From Roseococcus sp. SDR (GTDB lineage Bacteria; Pseudomonadota; Alphaproteobacteria; Acetobacterales; Acetobacteraceae): 64,000 nt of DNA. The stretch's first letter is position 1; the number at the start of each line of letters is the position of its first letter. Position numbers and translations under genes: made by a program. The stretch lies in the NCBI RefSeq assembly GCF_019083995.1, contig NZ_JAHRCU010000019.1, forward strand, positions 29,638 to 93,637. The letters are read 5' to 3'. Below the pieces are notes generated by a model, which saw only the letters and a program-made list of their open reading frames with translations, was not told the origin of the DNA and ran no database searches. Below are positions 16,955 to 24,923 of the stretch, piece by piece.

Positions 16955-18163
16955 ATGGACGGTTCGATCAGCCCCAAGCCCGCTCGCCCGATGGCGCGCG
17001 GGCGCCTCTTCTTCGCCAATCCGGGGCCGACGAACATCCCGGATTCGGTGCTCGCCGCCACGGCGCGGGCCAGCATCGACTTCAACGACCCGGCCTTCCT
17101 CGCCGTCTATGACGCCTGCTTCGAGGGGCTGAAGAAGGTGCTGAAAACCAAGCACCACCTCTTCATGTACACCGCCTCGGGCCATGGCGCCTGGGAGGCT
17201 TCGCTGGTCAACACCCTCTCGCCGGGTGACCTCGTGCTGATCCCGGAGACGGGGCATTTCTCCGACAGCTGGGCCAAGATGTGCGGCACGCTCGGGTTTG
17301 AGGTTCAGCAAGTCCCCGCCGATTGGCGCCGCGGCGTGGAGATCTCCGCGATCGAGGCGGCGCTGGCCGCCGACAAGGACCACAAGATCAAGGCCGTCTG
17401 CTGCGTCCATAACGAGACGGCGGCCGGCACGCGCTTGCCGCTCGACCAGGTGCGCGCCGCGATGGACCGCGTGAAGCACCCGGCGCTGCTGATGAGCGAC
17501 ACGATTTCCTCGCTCGGCTGCTACGATTTCCGCATGGATGAGTGGGGCGTGGATGTCTGCGTCGGCGGCAGCCAGAAGGGGCTGATGCTGCCCACCGGCT
17601 TCAGCTTCACCGGCGCCTCCGAGAAGGCGATGGAGGCGCATCGCAAGAGCACCCACCCGCGCCATTACTTCGACTGGACCGAGATGCTGGCCCGCCGCCA
17701 GAAGAGCTTCGTCGGCACGGTGCCGACCACGCTGTTCTATGGGTTGCAGGAATCGCTGCGGCTGATGCTGGTGGAGGAGGGGCTGGACAATGTCTTCGCC
17801 CGCCATGCGCGCCTGGCGAAGGCCGTGCGCGCCTGCGTGCAGCATTGGTCCGGCAACAACGGCCCGCAACTCTATTGCCAGAATCCCGAGCGCTGGTCGG
17901 ACAGCGTGACGGCCGTGCTGATGCCGGAGGGCTATGACGCCGAGCCGGTGCGCAAGATCGCGCTGGAGCGCTTCAATGTCTCGACCGGCGGCGGGCTGAA
18001 CAAGCTCGCCGGCAAGGTGTTCCGCATCGGCCATCTGGGCGATCTGAACGAGCCGATGATCATCGGCACGCTGGGCTCCATCGAGATGGCCCTCGGCCTC
18101 GCCGGCGTGCCGCATGCCAAGGGCGGCGTGCAGGCGGCGCTGGACAGCCTCGCCGCCGGCTAG
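16955..18163 (+). CDS. Class V aminotransferase, alanine/serine-glyoxylate type
   Basis: A 402-residue PLP enzyme of the AGXT/serine-glyoxylate aminotransferase group, expected to move an amino group from serine or alanine to glyoxylate. Visible are FFANPGPTNIPDSV, TASGHGAWEASLVN, VHNETAAGTRLPL, LMSDTISSLGCYDF (PLP Asp) and the Schiff-base lysine in VCVGGSQKGLMLP. Its length matches the family. AGGAAAG lies about 10 bases before ATG. Its TAG stop is the first three bases of a palindromic intergenic element (TAGAGCAT). Exact substrate is unproven. Confidence 0.92.
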   Translation: MDGSISPKPARPMARGRLFFANPGPTNIPDSVLAATARASIDFNDPAFLAVYDACFEGLKKVLKTKHHLFMYTASGHGAWEASLVNTLSPGDLVLIPETGHFSDSWAKMCGTLGFEVQQVPADWRRGVEISAIEAALAADKDHKIKAVCCVHNETAAGTRLPLDQVRAAMDRVKHPALLMSDTISSLGCYDFRMDEWGVDVCVGGSQKGLMLPTGFSFTGASEKAMEAHRKSTHPRHYFDWTEMLARRQKSFVGTVPTTLFYGLQESLRLMLVEEGLDNVFARHARLAKAVRACVQHWSGNNGPQLYCQNPERWSDSVTAVLMPEGYDAEPVRKIALERFNVSTGGGLNKLAGKVFRIGHLGDLNEPMIIGTLGSIEMALGLAGVPHAKGGVQAALDSLAAG

Positions 18164-18318
18164 AGCATGATGCGTTGAGGCGGAATCGCCGAAACGCTGA
18201 ATCATCCTCTCAGCAAAGCCTAGAGCGAGCGAAGTGAACGCATGTGAACGCAGCATGCTCTAGGCGGTGCTGGACGGCTGATTCACGTCCTTGGTGGTTC
18301 CACCAAGGACGATCAGGC
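18161..18318. repeat. Palindromic intergenic element, copy A
   Basis: This stretch holds nested inverted repeats. TAGAGCATGATGCGTT (18161-18176) is mirrored with one mismatch by AACGCAGCATGCTCTA (18247-18262). A perfect 11-bp hairpin follows (GTCCTTGGTGG 18287-18297, CCACCAAGGAC 18300-18310). The 42-base block 18277-18318 recurs inverted at 28060-28101 with 34 of 42 bases the same. It supplies the TAG stop of the aminotransferase gene and ends in soxZ's 3' end. A bidirectional terminator role is possible. Confidence 0.85.
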
Positions 18319-18319
18319 G

Positions 18320-18649
18320 TCAGGCCAGGGCGATGCGGTGGGTCGCGCGTGCCGTGCGGCCCGCCTCGTCCGTCCAGGTGAATTCCAGCTCGCTCGCGCG
18401 CTCGATGCGCACGAAGAAGACGTGGAATGGGTTGGCGGCGGTGCCGTTGCGGAACTCGGCTTCCAGCAGCGCCTCGCCGTTCAGCCGCACGCGCATGCGC
18501 GTCAGCATGTCGCGCGGGATGGTGCGGCCGCCCTCCTGGCGCAGCCCGGTTTCCATCGGGTGCTCCATCAGCGTGCGGATTTCCACCACCTCGCCCGCGC
18601 GGGCGCTGCGGGGCGCGCGGATGCGTGGGGTCGCGAGGTTCGTGCTCAT
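18320..18649 (-). CDS. soxZ: Sulfur-oxidation carrier subunit SoxZ
   Basis: A 109-residue SoxZ, the partner of SoxY in the periplasmic carrier that holds sulfur intermediates during thiosulfate/sulfide oxidation. It has no signal peptide, as expected, since SoxZ is exported bound to SoxY. Visible: TPRIRAPRSARAGEVVEIRTLMEHPMETG, then NPFHVFFVRIE and the C-terminal immunoglobulin-like end FTWTDEAGRTARATHRI. ATG 18649 overlaps the soxY stop (ATGA); an in-frame GTG at 18658 is less likely. It is last in the operon, next to the palindromic element. Confidence 0.95.
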   Translation of the reverse strand: MSTNLATPRIRAPRSARAGEVVEIRTLMEHPMETGLRQEGGRTIPRDMLTRMRVRLNGEALLEAEFRNGTAANPFHVFFVRIERASELEFTWTDEAGRTARATHRIALA

Positions 18650-19071
18650 GTCAGGCACCCCCCGGTGGCGACGCGGATTTCGGCGGTGGCCCGCTGCACG
18701 CTGCCGTCATTCATCCGCGCGAGGACGACCAGGGTCTGATTCTCAGCCATCCGGATGCGCGTCTGGATTTCGGCCCGCGCCAGCGCCGGGCCCAGCTTGA
18801 AGGAAGCGATGCCCGGCGTCGGGTTGCGCGTGGCAAACAGATGGATGGCGGTGACGTGGCGCTCGGCGCTTTGCGGGCTGTCCACCAGCACCGTCACCGG
18901 CACCTGGCCGCCATTCTCCGCCACGGGCGGGACGCGCAGCGTGATGCCGCCCTCGGTCGGCGTCGCCTCGCCGATCTCGGCGCGGATGGCGGCGTTCAGC
19001 GCGTCATCGCTCGCCGCCGCCGCGAAGGGCAGGAGCGTGAGGGCGAGCGTGGCGCGGCGGGTGAGGTTCAT
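18646..19071 (-). CDS. soxY: Sulfur-oxidation carrier subunit SoxY, atypical C-terminus
   Basis: A 141-residue SoxY. A twin-arginine signal (TRRATLALTLLPFAAAA) directs export with SoxZ. The sulfur substrate is normally bound to a Cys in a flexible C-terminal GGCGG arm. Here the protein ends ATGGCLT: the GGC cysteine is present but the last two glycines are replaced by Leu-Thr. The rest (VTAIHLFATRNPTPGIASFKLGP) matches the family. Start ATG 19071 overlaps the upstream flavoprotein stop by one base (TGATG). See findings. Confidence 0.93.
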   Translation of the reverse strand: MNLTRRATLALTLLPFAAAASDDALNAAIRAEIGEATPTEGGITLRVPPVAENGGQVPVTVLVDSPQSAERHVTAIHLFATRNPTPGIASFKLGPALARAEIQTRIRMAENQTLVVLARMNDGSVQRATAEIRVATGGCLT

Positions 19072-20351
19072 CAGGCGAACATGTCCTTCGTGATGCTCTC
19101 ATACCAGGCATCGGCGTAGAGCGCTTCCAGCCGGCGCTGCTCCGGATGGTTGCCGCGCGGCGAGACCCCGCCCGAGCCTTGGACCTCGGCGATGGCCGTG
19201 CCCTCCGCATTGGGGCGGAACACGCCGACGATCGAGATGCCGTATTCGTCGCCCACATGGGAGTAGCAGGTGTTGAAGTAAACCGCCTCGGGCGGGGTTT
19301 CGCCGCGCAGCAGGGCGGCGGCGGAAGCGACCGCCTGCTTGGCCGTGCTGTTCGCCACATAGCCCGATTTCGGCATGGGACCGGGGATATTGGCATCGCC
19401 CACCACATGGATGCCGGGTGCGACGCGCGATTCAAACGTGCGCGGGTTCACCGGCACCCAGCCTGAGGCGTCGGTGAGGCCGGCGTCAGCGGCGATGCGC
19501 GCGGCCGATTGCGGCGGGATGACATTGGCGACGGCGACCTTGTGCTGCGTGCCGAATTCCGTCTCCAGCACGCGCTCGCGCGCATCCACCTTGGTCACCT
19601 TGCCGTCGCGATTGCCCGGCACCCATTCGATCATGCCGGGATAGAGCTGCGCCCAGGCATCCTGGAACAGGCCCTGCTTGCTGAAGGCTTCCTTGGCATC
19701 GAGGGCGAGGATCTTGGAGCGCGGCTTGTGGCGCTTCAGGTAGCTCGCGATCATGCTGATCCGCTCATAGGGGCCGGGCGGGCAGCGGAAGGGATTGGCC
19801 GGGATGGCGAGGCCGACGACGCCGCCATCGGGCATTTCCTCGAGCTGGCGGCGCAGCAGCAGCGTCTGCGCGCCATCGCCGGGGACCCAGGCGTGCGGCA
19901 TGGTCTCGGAAGCGGCCTCGTCATAGCCCTCGATGGCGCCCCAGCGGAGCGCGATGCCGGGCGAGAGGATCAGCCGGTCATAGGTCAGCGTCTCGCCATT
20001 CGCGAGGCGCACACGGCGCTGGGCGGCATCAATGCCCGTCGCCCAGTCATGGATCACCCGGACGCCGCGGGCGCGCAGCCCGTCATAGGAGTGGGTGATC
20101 TGGCCGATCTGCCGCGTGCCGGCCAGCACCAGATTGCCATAGGGGCAGGTGACGAAGCTGCGCTTGGGCTCGACCAGCGTGACGTCGAGCCAGGGATAGG
20201 TGCGGCGGGCGAAGTTGGCGGCCGTGGCACCGCCGAAGCCGCCGCCGATGACGAGCAGGCGGGCCTGCGTCTGCGCCTTCAGCACGGAGGGCGCGGCGAC
20301 CAGCGGGGCGGCGGCGAGCAGCGCGCGGCGCGGGAGGAGGGTCTGGGTCAT
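19071..20351 (-). CDS. soxF: Flavocytochrome c sulfide dehydrogenase flavoprotein (FccB/SoxF)
   Basis: A 426-residue periplasmic FAD protein that oxidises sulfide and passes electrons to a small cytochrome c. A Tat signal (PRRALLAAAPLVAAPSVLKAQ) precedes the FAD-binding LLVIGGGFGGATAA. Redox-cysteine contexts of the family are seen (FVTCPYGNLVL and NPFRCPPGPYERISM), as is GIHVVGDANIPGPMPKSGYVAN and the C-terminal NTCYSHVGDEYGISI. ATG 20351 was chosen because it gives the signal peptide. It lies 10 bases after the cytochrome stop and overlaps soxY by one base, so it is operonic. Confidence 0.93.
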   Translation of the reverse strand: MTQTLLPRRALLAAAPLVAAPSVLKAQTQARLLVIGGGFGGATAANFARRTYPWLDVTLVEPKRSFVTCPYGNLVLAGTRQIGQITHSYDGLRARGVRVIHDWATGIDAAQRRVRLANGETLTYDRLILSPGIALRWGAIEGYDEAASETMPHAWVPGDGAQTLLLRRQLEEMPDGGVVGLAIPANPFRCPPGPYERISMIASYLKRHKPRSKILALDAKEAFSKQGLFQDAWAQLYPGMIEWVPGNRDGKVTKVDARERVLETEFGTQHKVAVANVIPPQSAARIAADAGLTDASGWVPVNPRTFESRVAPGIHVVGDANIPGPMPKSGYVANSTAKQAVASAAALLRGETPPEAVYFNTCYSHVGDEYGISIVGVFRPNAEGTAIAEVQGSGGVSPRGNHPEQRRLEALYADAWYESITKDMFA

Positions 20352-20361
20352 GGCGGGCTCC

Positions 20362-20646
20362 TCAGCGCGGCTGGCGGGCGAAATATTCGGCCGAGGCGAT
20401 GATCTCCGCTTCGGTATAGCCGCGCGCGATGCGGCCCATGATGGTCGCCGGGCGTTCATTGGCGCGGAAGGCGTTCATCTGCGCGATCATCTCCGCCCGG
20501 TCCCGCCCGGCGAGCCCCGGCACGCTGCCCATGCCCGCGCCATTCGGCCCATGGCAGCCGACGCAGCCCTGCGCGGCGAGCGGCGCCTGGGCGGCGGCGG
20601 GCGTGGCCAGCATCAGGCTGGCGAGCAGGAGGGGAAGGGGCCGCAT
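20362..20646 (-). CDS. Small periplasmic c-type cytochrome (SoxE/FccA-like)
   Basis: A 94-residue exported monohaem cytochrome c. A Sec signal (LPLLLASLMLATPAAAQ) is followed by a single CxxCH haem site, GCVGCHGPNGAG, and a likely axial Met in PATIMGRIARGYT. Its place directly before the sulfide dehydrogenase flavoprotein makes it the probable electron acceptor subunit; its small size fits the single-haem FccA/SoxE form. AGAGGA lies about 8 bases before ATG 20646. It is first in the operon, behind a promoter at about 20.70 kb. Confidence 0.9.
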   Translation of the reverse strand: MRPLPLLLASLMLATPAAAQAPLAAQGCVGCHGPNGAGMGSVPGLAGRDRAEMIAQMNAFRANERPATIMGRIARGYTEAEIIASAEYFARQPR

Positions 20647-20677
20647 GAAGGTTCCTCTGGCGCGCAATGTTGCAGGG

Positions 20678-20705
20678 AACATAATGCACGACAGGTGAGC
20701 GTCAA
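20678..20705 (-). promoter_or_regulatory. Sigma70-like promoter of the cytochrome-soxFYZ operon
   Basis: On the minus strand, TTGACG (20705-20700) and TATGTT (20683-20678) are separated by 16 bases. This is an AT-rich island in otherwise GC-rich DNA, between the YeeE stop and the cytochrome start, so initiation would fall near 20671, 25 bases before the gene. Confidence 0.6.
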
Positions 20706-20732
20706 TTGTTCGTTTTACATTGCACTGCGGCA

Positions 20733-21878
20733 TTACCGCGGGGCGGGCGCATCCAGCCGGAACAGGGGCCGCAACCTGGCCCCCAGCGCGTTGCCGGCCA
20801 AGGCGGGGATGATCCAGACCCAGCCATGCAGGCTGCCCGAGAGAATTCCCCCGAGAAAGGCGGAGATATTGCAGCCGAAGGCGATGATGGCCCCATAGCC
20901 CAGCAGCAGCCCCCCGATGAGCGAGGCGAGCACCGGCCCCGGGCGTGGGATGCGCCAATCCGCCCGCCGCCCGGCCAGCGCCGCGGCCAGGAAGGCCCCG
21001 GCCATGAGGCCGAGATCCATCACCGTCATCCGGTCCGCGAGCAGGGGGCGCAGCAGCGCCTCGGTGCGCGTGGGGTCTTCCCAATAGGGCCAGAAGGCGG
21101 GGTCGTCCCAGCCCAGCGCCTCGATGGCCTTGGAGCCCCAGAGCGGAAAGGCGGCGGTGATGGCCCAGGGCCGCCCGGCCAGGACCAGCGTGGCGAAGCC
21201 GAGCAGGGCGAGGCCCAGCGCGCCCCAGGCGGCGGGCCAGGGATGGCGGAACAGCGCGCCGCGCCACGCCAGCGGTTGCACCTCGCCGTGGCGCCGTTGC
21301 TCGAGGCCCGCGGCGACGGCCCAGGCCAAGGCCAAGCCGAAGAGGCTCGCCACCAGCGCTCCGCCCAGGCCGAGATTGGCCGTCAGGGAAACGGGCGGCA
21401 GCGCGGCCCAGCCGGACCAGCGTTCGGAATCGTAAGCCGCGAAGGTCGCGCCCGCGATGAAGGCGGCCAGCGTGATCCACATGCGCAGGCCCTGGCCGCC
21501 GGCCGCCGTGTAGAGCGTGCCCGAGGCGCAGCCGCCGCCCAGCTGCATGCCCACGCCAAACAGGAAGGCCCCCAGCAGCAGCCCCCAGCCGATGGGAAAG
21601 ACGAAGCCGCGCACCGGCTGGCCAAGCACGCTCCCCGCCGCGATGGCCGGCAGGCTGAGCAGGCAGGCGAGGCCCAGCAGCAGCAGCACGGCGCGGAAGG
21701 GCGCGCTCCGGCGCTCCACCAGCAGCCGCCGGAAGCCGCCCGCGAAGCTGAAGCTCGACTGGAACAGCACCAGGCCGAGCCCGGCGCCGAGGCCCCAGAG
21801 CGCGGCCATGCGCCAGCCCTGCTCGGCGCCGAGCCAGGCCGCGCCACCTCCGGCCAGCAGCAGCCCGGCGAGGATCAC
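20733..21878 (-). CDS. YeeE/YedE-family transporter (thiosulfate-uptake type)
   Basis: A 381-residue, roughly ten-helix inner-membrane protein made of two YeeE-like halves. Each half has the signature with a cysteine, GGGCASGTLY in the first and AFGCNISAFLGG in the second; in thiosulfate transporters of this family (TsuA) such cysteines line the path. The adjoining sulfur-oxidation genes support a thiosulfate or related sulfur compound, which is inference. It starts at GTG 21878 inside the P450 stop codon (GTGA) and ends at TAA 20735-20733, before the sox promoter. Confidence 0.88.
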   Translation of the reverse strand: MILAGLLLAGGGAAWLGAEQGWRMAALWGLGAGLGLVLFQSSFSFAGGFRRLLVERRSAPFRAVLLLLGLACLLSLPAIAAGSVLGQPVRGFVFPIGWGLLLGAFLFGVGMQLGGGCASGTLYTAAGGQGLRMWITLAAFIAGATFAAYDSERWSGWAALPPVSLTANLGLGGALVASLFGLALAWAVAAGLEQRRHGEVQPLAWRGALFRHPWPAAWGALGLALLGFATLVLAGRPWAITAAFPLWGSKAIEALGWDDPAFWPYWEDPTRTEALLRPLLADRMTVMDLGLMAGAFLAAALAGRRADWRIPRPGPVLASLIGGLLLGYGAIIAFGCNISAFLGGILSGSLHGWVWIIPALAGNALGARLRPLFRLDAPAPR

Positions 21879-23224
21879 CGCGGCGTCACGATCAGCGGCA
21901 TGCCGCCGCGCGGCCGCAAGGTGAGGCGCGCGCGTGGCACCGGCGCCGCGCCGGGCGGAATGGCGAAATCGAGCCGCGGCAGCAGCACCGCCATGAAGAC
22001 CAGCATCTCCGCCATCGCGAAGCTGGCGCCGGCGCAGACGCGCGGGCCGATGCTGAAGGGCAGGTAGCCGAATTGCGGCGGCTTCTGCGGCGCGTCGGGC
22101 AGGAAGCGCTCGGGCCGGAAGGCGTGCGGCGCCTCCCAGAGATGCTCGTTCCGGTGCAGGAGCCAGGGCAAGGCCATCACGGTCTCGCCCGGCTTCACCT
22201 GGATGCCCGCGATGCGCTCCGCGCGCGCGGCTTCGCGGGACAGGTAGGGCACGGGCGGATAGAGGCGCATCGCCTCCTGGATCACCGCCTTGGTGAAGGG
22301 CAGGGCGTTCAGCTCCGAGGCCTCCGGCGCGCGGCCGCCCAGCACGCTGTGCAGCTCCTCCAGCACGCGTGCGCGCGTCGGCTCATGCAGCGCCAGCAGG
22401 TAGAGCGTCCAGGTCAGCACATTGGCCGAGGTCTCGCTGCCGGCCAGCAGCAGCATCGCCACCTCGTTGATGAGCTGGTTGGGATCGAGCAGCGGGCGCC
22501 CATCCTCGCCCAGCGCCGCGCGCAGCTCGCCGAACAGCCCGCCCACATCGGGCCCGGCGCTCGCGATGCAGGCCGAGCAGAGGCGGCGGATGGCGCGGGC
22601 ATGCTTGCGGGCCGTGTGGAACTGCCAACCCGTCAGCTTCTCCGGCAGGCCGAAGACATGGCCGAAATCCACCGCCAGCACCGCGCCCTCATAGGCGGTG
22701 AAGCTGCGCGCGAGCTTCGCCGCATCCTCCGGCCGCGCCGCCTGGCCGAACAGCGCGCGCATCACGGCCAGCGCGGTGGCGCCCGCGAAGCCGGCGGCCA
22801 CATCCACGCGGCCCTTCCAGCTCGATGCCACCTCCTCCGCGCCCTGCACGAAGAGCGGGTGGAAGCCCGGCGTGCGGGAGGGGTGCAGCAGCTTCGCCAT
22901 CAGCGTGCGGCGCGTGAGCCAGACCTCGCCGCTGTTGAGGAACATGCTGTCACCGATCACCGGCTCCAGCGCCTGCCGGAAATGCCGGCTCTTCGCCTCG
23001 AATTCGGCGCGGCCGGTGATGAAGACGCGGCGCACCATCTCCGGCTCGTTCACGATGAGCACGCGCTGGGAGATGGCGCTGAAGGGCATCATCCGGTGGC
23101 GGAAGGCGGTCTCGGGGAAGAGGCTCAGCAGGTCCGTCGCCGAGGCATAGAGCGCCCGCATGCCGCGCGGGAAGCGCGCCGGCGCCGCCGGGCGCGGGGG
23201 GAGGAAATCGGTGGAGGTGGTCAT
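21875..23224 (-). CDS. Cytochrome P450
   Basis: A 449-residue haem-thiolate monooxygenase. The I-helix oxygen-activation motif LLLAGSETSANVLTW, K-helix ExxR (QEAMRLYPPVP), and the haem-ligand loop FSIGPRVCAGASF (Cys about 397) are intact. No membrane anchor is obvious, so it is probably soluble and uses ferredoxin-type partners, none adjacent. Start ATG 23224 (MTTSTDFLPP) is preferred to a longer open frame. The stop overlaps the YeeE start, an unexpected pairing of a P450 with a sulfur transporter. Confidence 0.93.
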   Translation of the reverse strand: MTTSTDFLPPRPAAPARFPRGMRALYASATDLLSLFPETAFRHRMMPFSAISQRVLIVNEPEMVRRVFITGRAEFEAKSRHFRQALEPVIGDSMFLNSGEVWLTRRTLMAKLLHPSRTPGFHPLFVQGAEEVASSWKGRVDVAAGFAGATALAVMRALFGQAARPEDAAKLARSFTAYEGAVLAVDFGHVFGLPEKLTGWQFHTARKHARAIRRLCSACIASAGPDVGGLFGELRAALGEDGRPLLDPNQLINEVAMLLLAGSETSANVLTWTLYLLALHEPTRARVLEELHSVLGGRAPEASELNALPFTKAVIQEAMRLYPPVPYLSREAARAERIAGIQVKPGETVMALPWLLHRNEHLWEAPHAFRPERFLPDAPQKPPQFGYLPFSIGPRVCAGASFAMAEMLVFMAVLLPRLDFAIPPGAAPVPRARLTLRPRGGMPLIVTPR

Positions 23225-23361
23225 CGGGCTGCCTTGCGGGTGCGCGGGCTTGTGGTCAAGCGGCGCGGGCGGCGTCAAGCCAGGCTTCCCATGCGGGTGG
23301 CTGCACAAGGCCCATGCGAATGGCTAGGCTGAACCCCGCCCTTCTCTCCTGGAATCCATCC

Positions 23362-23703
23362 ATGCGTCATCCGAGCCTCCTGATCGCCCTGCTGGCCGCG
23401 GCCTGCGCCGCGCCGCCGCCGCCCGCGCCGCCGGCCCAGCCGCTGCCCACGCCGATCACCACGCAGATCCCGATCGCCCCGCGCCTGCTGCCGGGCCAGC
23501 CGCCGCCCACGCCGGAATCCATCGCGGAGCGGCAATTGCAGCGCGGCATGCAGGCGGACCAGCGCAATGATCGCCTGAACGCCATGGATCCCTGGCGCCC
23601 GCAGGCGACGGGCGAGCCCGATGTCAGCCGCCCGGACAATCGCGGCGACCCGACCCTGCCCATGATGCCGGGCTCGGTCTCGCCGGTCTGGAACCGGTTC
23701 TGA
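23362..23703 (+). CDS. Small proline-rich lipoprotein, unknown function
   Basis: A 113-residue protein with a lipoprotein signal (LLIALLAAACAA; lipobox Cys about residue 15), then a long Pro-rich linker (PPPPAPPAQPLPTP) and a hydrophilic tail ending VSPVWNRF. I do not recognise a family. The likely location is an outer- or inner-membrane-anchored periplasmic tether. Its stop is followed by a hairpin that overlaps the 3' end of the convergent MFS gene. Confidence 0.75.
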   Translation: MRHPSLLIALLAAACAAPPPPAPPAQPLPTPITTQIPIAPRLLPGQPPPTPESIAERQLQRGMQADQRNDRLNAMDPWRPQATGEPDVSRPDNRGDPTLPMMPGSVSPVWNRF

Positions 23704-23710
23704 TCCCTCA

Positions 23711-23733
23711 GGTGGCGCGGTTACCGCGCCACC
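23711..23733. terminator. Bidirectional hairpin spanning the MFS stop codon
   Basis: GGTGGCGCGG (23711-23720) and CCGCGCCACC (23724-23733) form a perfect 10-bp stem whose 3-base loop is the MFS gene's TAA (plus-strand TTA). It lies 8 bases after the lipoprotein stop. There is no T-run, so any termination would be intrinsic-weak or Rho-assisted. Confidence 0.55.
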
Positions 23734-24923
23734 GCCGGGCTCGCATTCACGCCCCGGGACTTCTGCCAGGCCAGCAGCGCCAGCGCCGCCACCAGCGGCG
23801 GCAGGAGTGTGAGGTTCAGCAGGCTCCAGCCGAAGCGGGCATGCACATAGCCTGACAGGAAGGCCGTGCAGGCGACGGTGCCGAAGACGATGAAGTCGTT
23901 TGCCGCCTGCGCCCGCACCCGCTCATGCGGCGCATAGGCGGTGGCGAGCAGCGAGGTCGCGCCCACGAACATGAAGTTCCAGCCGACGCCGAGGATGGCG
24001 AGGCCGATGGCGAAGTGCCAGAAAGTCTCGCCCATCAGGGCCACGGCGACGGAAGCGGCCGTCAGCCCGGCACCCGCCACGATGACCGGCCGCACGCCGA
24101 AGCGCGTGATGAGGTGGCCTGTGGCGAAGCCCGGCGCGTACATGGCGATCGCATGCGCCTGGATGACGGTGGCGGAGGCGCCGACCGAGAAGCCGCAGAA
24201 CAGCATTTCGAGCGGCGTCGCCGTCATCGCCAGATTCATCGTGCCATAGGCCACCATGCCGGCGACGACGGCGGTGACGAAGGCGGGGCGGCGCATGATC
24301 TCGCCCACCGGCGTGCTGACGGCGGCGCGCGCGGGCGGTGGCGGCAGGGTCAAGCCGGTCAGCAGCACCAGGCAGATCACCGGCAGCAGGGCCAGCACCA
24401 GGTAGGTGCCCAGGAAGATGTACGGCATGAAGACCTGGTGCGTGTGCTTGACGATCTCCGGCCCGAAGGCCGCGGCCAGCACGGGCCCCGCCATGACGAG
24501 GGCGATGGCGCGCGGGCGATAGGCCGGCGTCGCGGCCTCGGCGGCGGCGAAGCGGTAATGCTGCGCGATGCCGAAGCCCGCGCCTGCCAGCACCGAACCC
24601 AGGCAGTAGATGAAGAAATCCTGCTTCCACACGCCCAGGGCAAAGGTGAGCGAACCGGCCAGCGAGACGATGGCGCCGAGCATGAAGCCGGCCCGTCGGC
24701 CATAGCGGCCGAAGATGATGGAGGCCGGGATGGAGGCCGCCATCACCGCCGTCATCTGCACCGCCATGGGCAGGGTGGCCAGCGCCGGGTCGGCCGAGAG
24801 GGAGTGGCCGATGATGGCACCCATGGCGGCCTGGCCCACCATCGTCGCGTTCATCAGGGCCTGGCAGAAGAAGAGGCGCCAGATGGTCGCCTTCATGTGC
24901 TTTTCTTGGGCGTCGTGCGTCAC
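23721..24923 (-). CDS. Major facilitator superfamily transporter
   Basis: An approximately 400-residue, twelve-helix MFS protein; substrate unknown. The first-half signature IIFGRYGRRAGFMLGA is visible, and a repeat-like FATGHLITRFGVRPVIVAG in the second half. Start chosen as GTG 24923, which overlaps the thiL stop (GTGA); ATG 24896 is the alternative and would give 391 residues. If coupled, it would be made with thiL, but a functional link is not shown. Confidence 0.85.
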   Translation of the reverse strand: MTHDAQEKHMKATIWRLFFCQALMNATMVGQAAMGAIIGHSLSADPALATLPMAVQMTAVMAASIPASIIFGRYGRRAGFMLGAIVSLAGSLTFALGVWKQDFFIYCLGSVLAGAGFGIAQHYRFAAAEAATPAYRPRAIALVMAGPVLAAAFGPEIVKHTHQVFMPYIFLGTYLVLALLPVICLVLLTGLTLPPPPARAAVSTPVGEIMRRPAFVTAVVAGMVAYGTMNLAMTATPLEMLFCGFSVGASATVIQAHAIAMYAPGFATGHLITRFGVRPVIVAGAGLTAASVAVALMGETFWHFAIGLAILGVGWNFMFVGATSLLATAYAPHERVRAQAANDFIVFGTVACTAFLSGYVHARFGWSLLNLTLLPPLVAALALLAWQKSRGVNASPAVAR

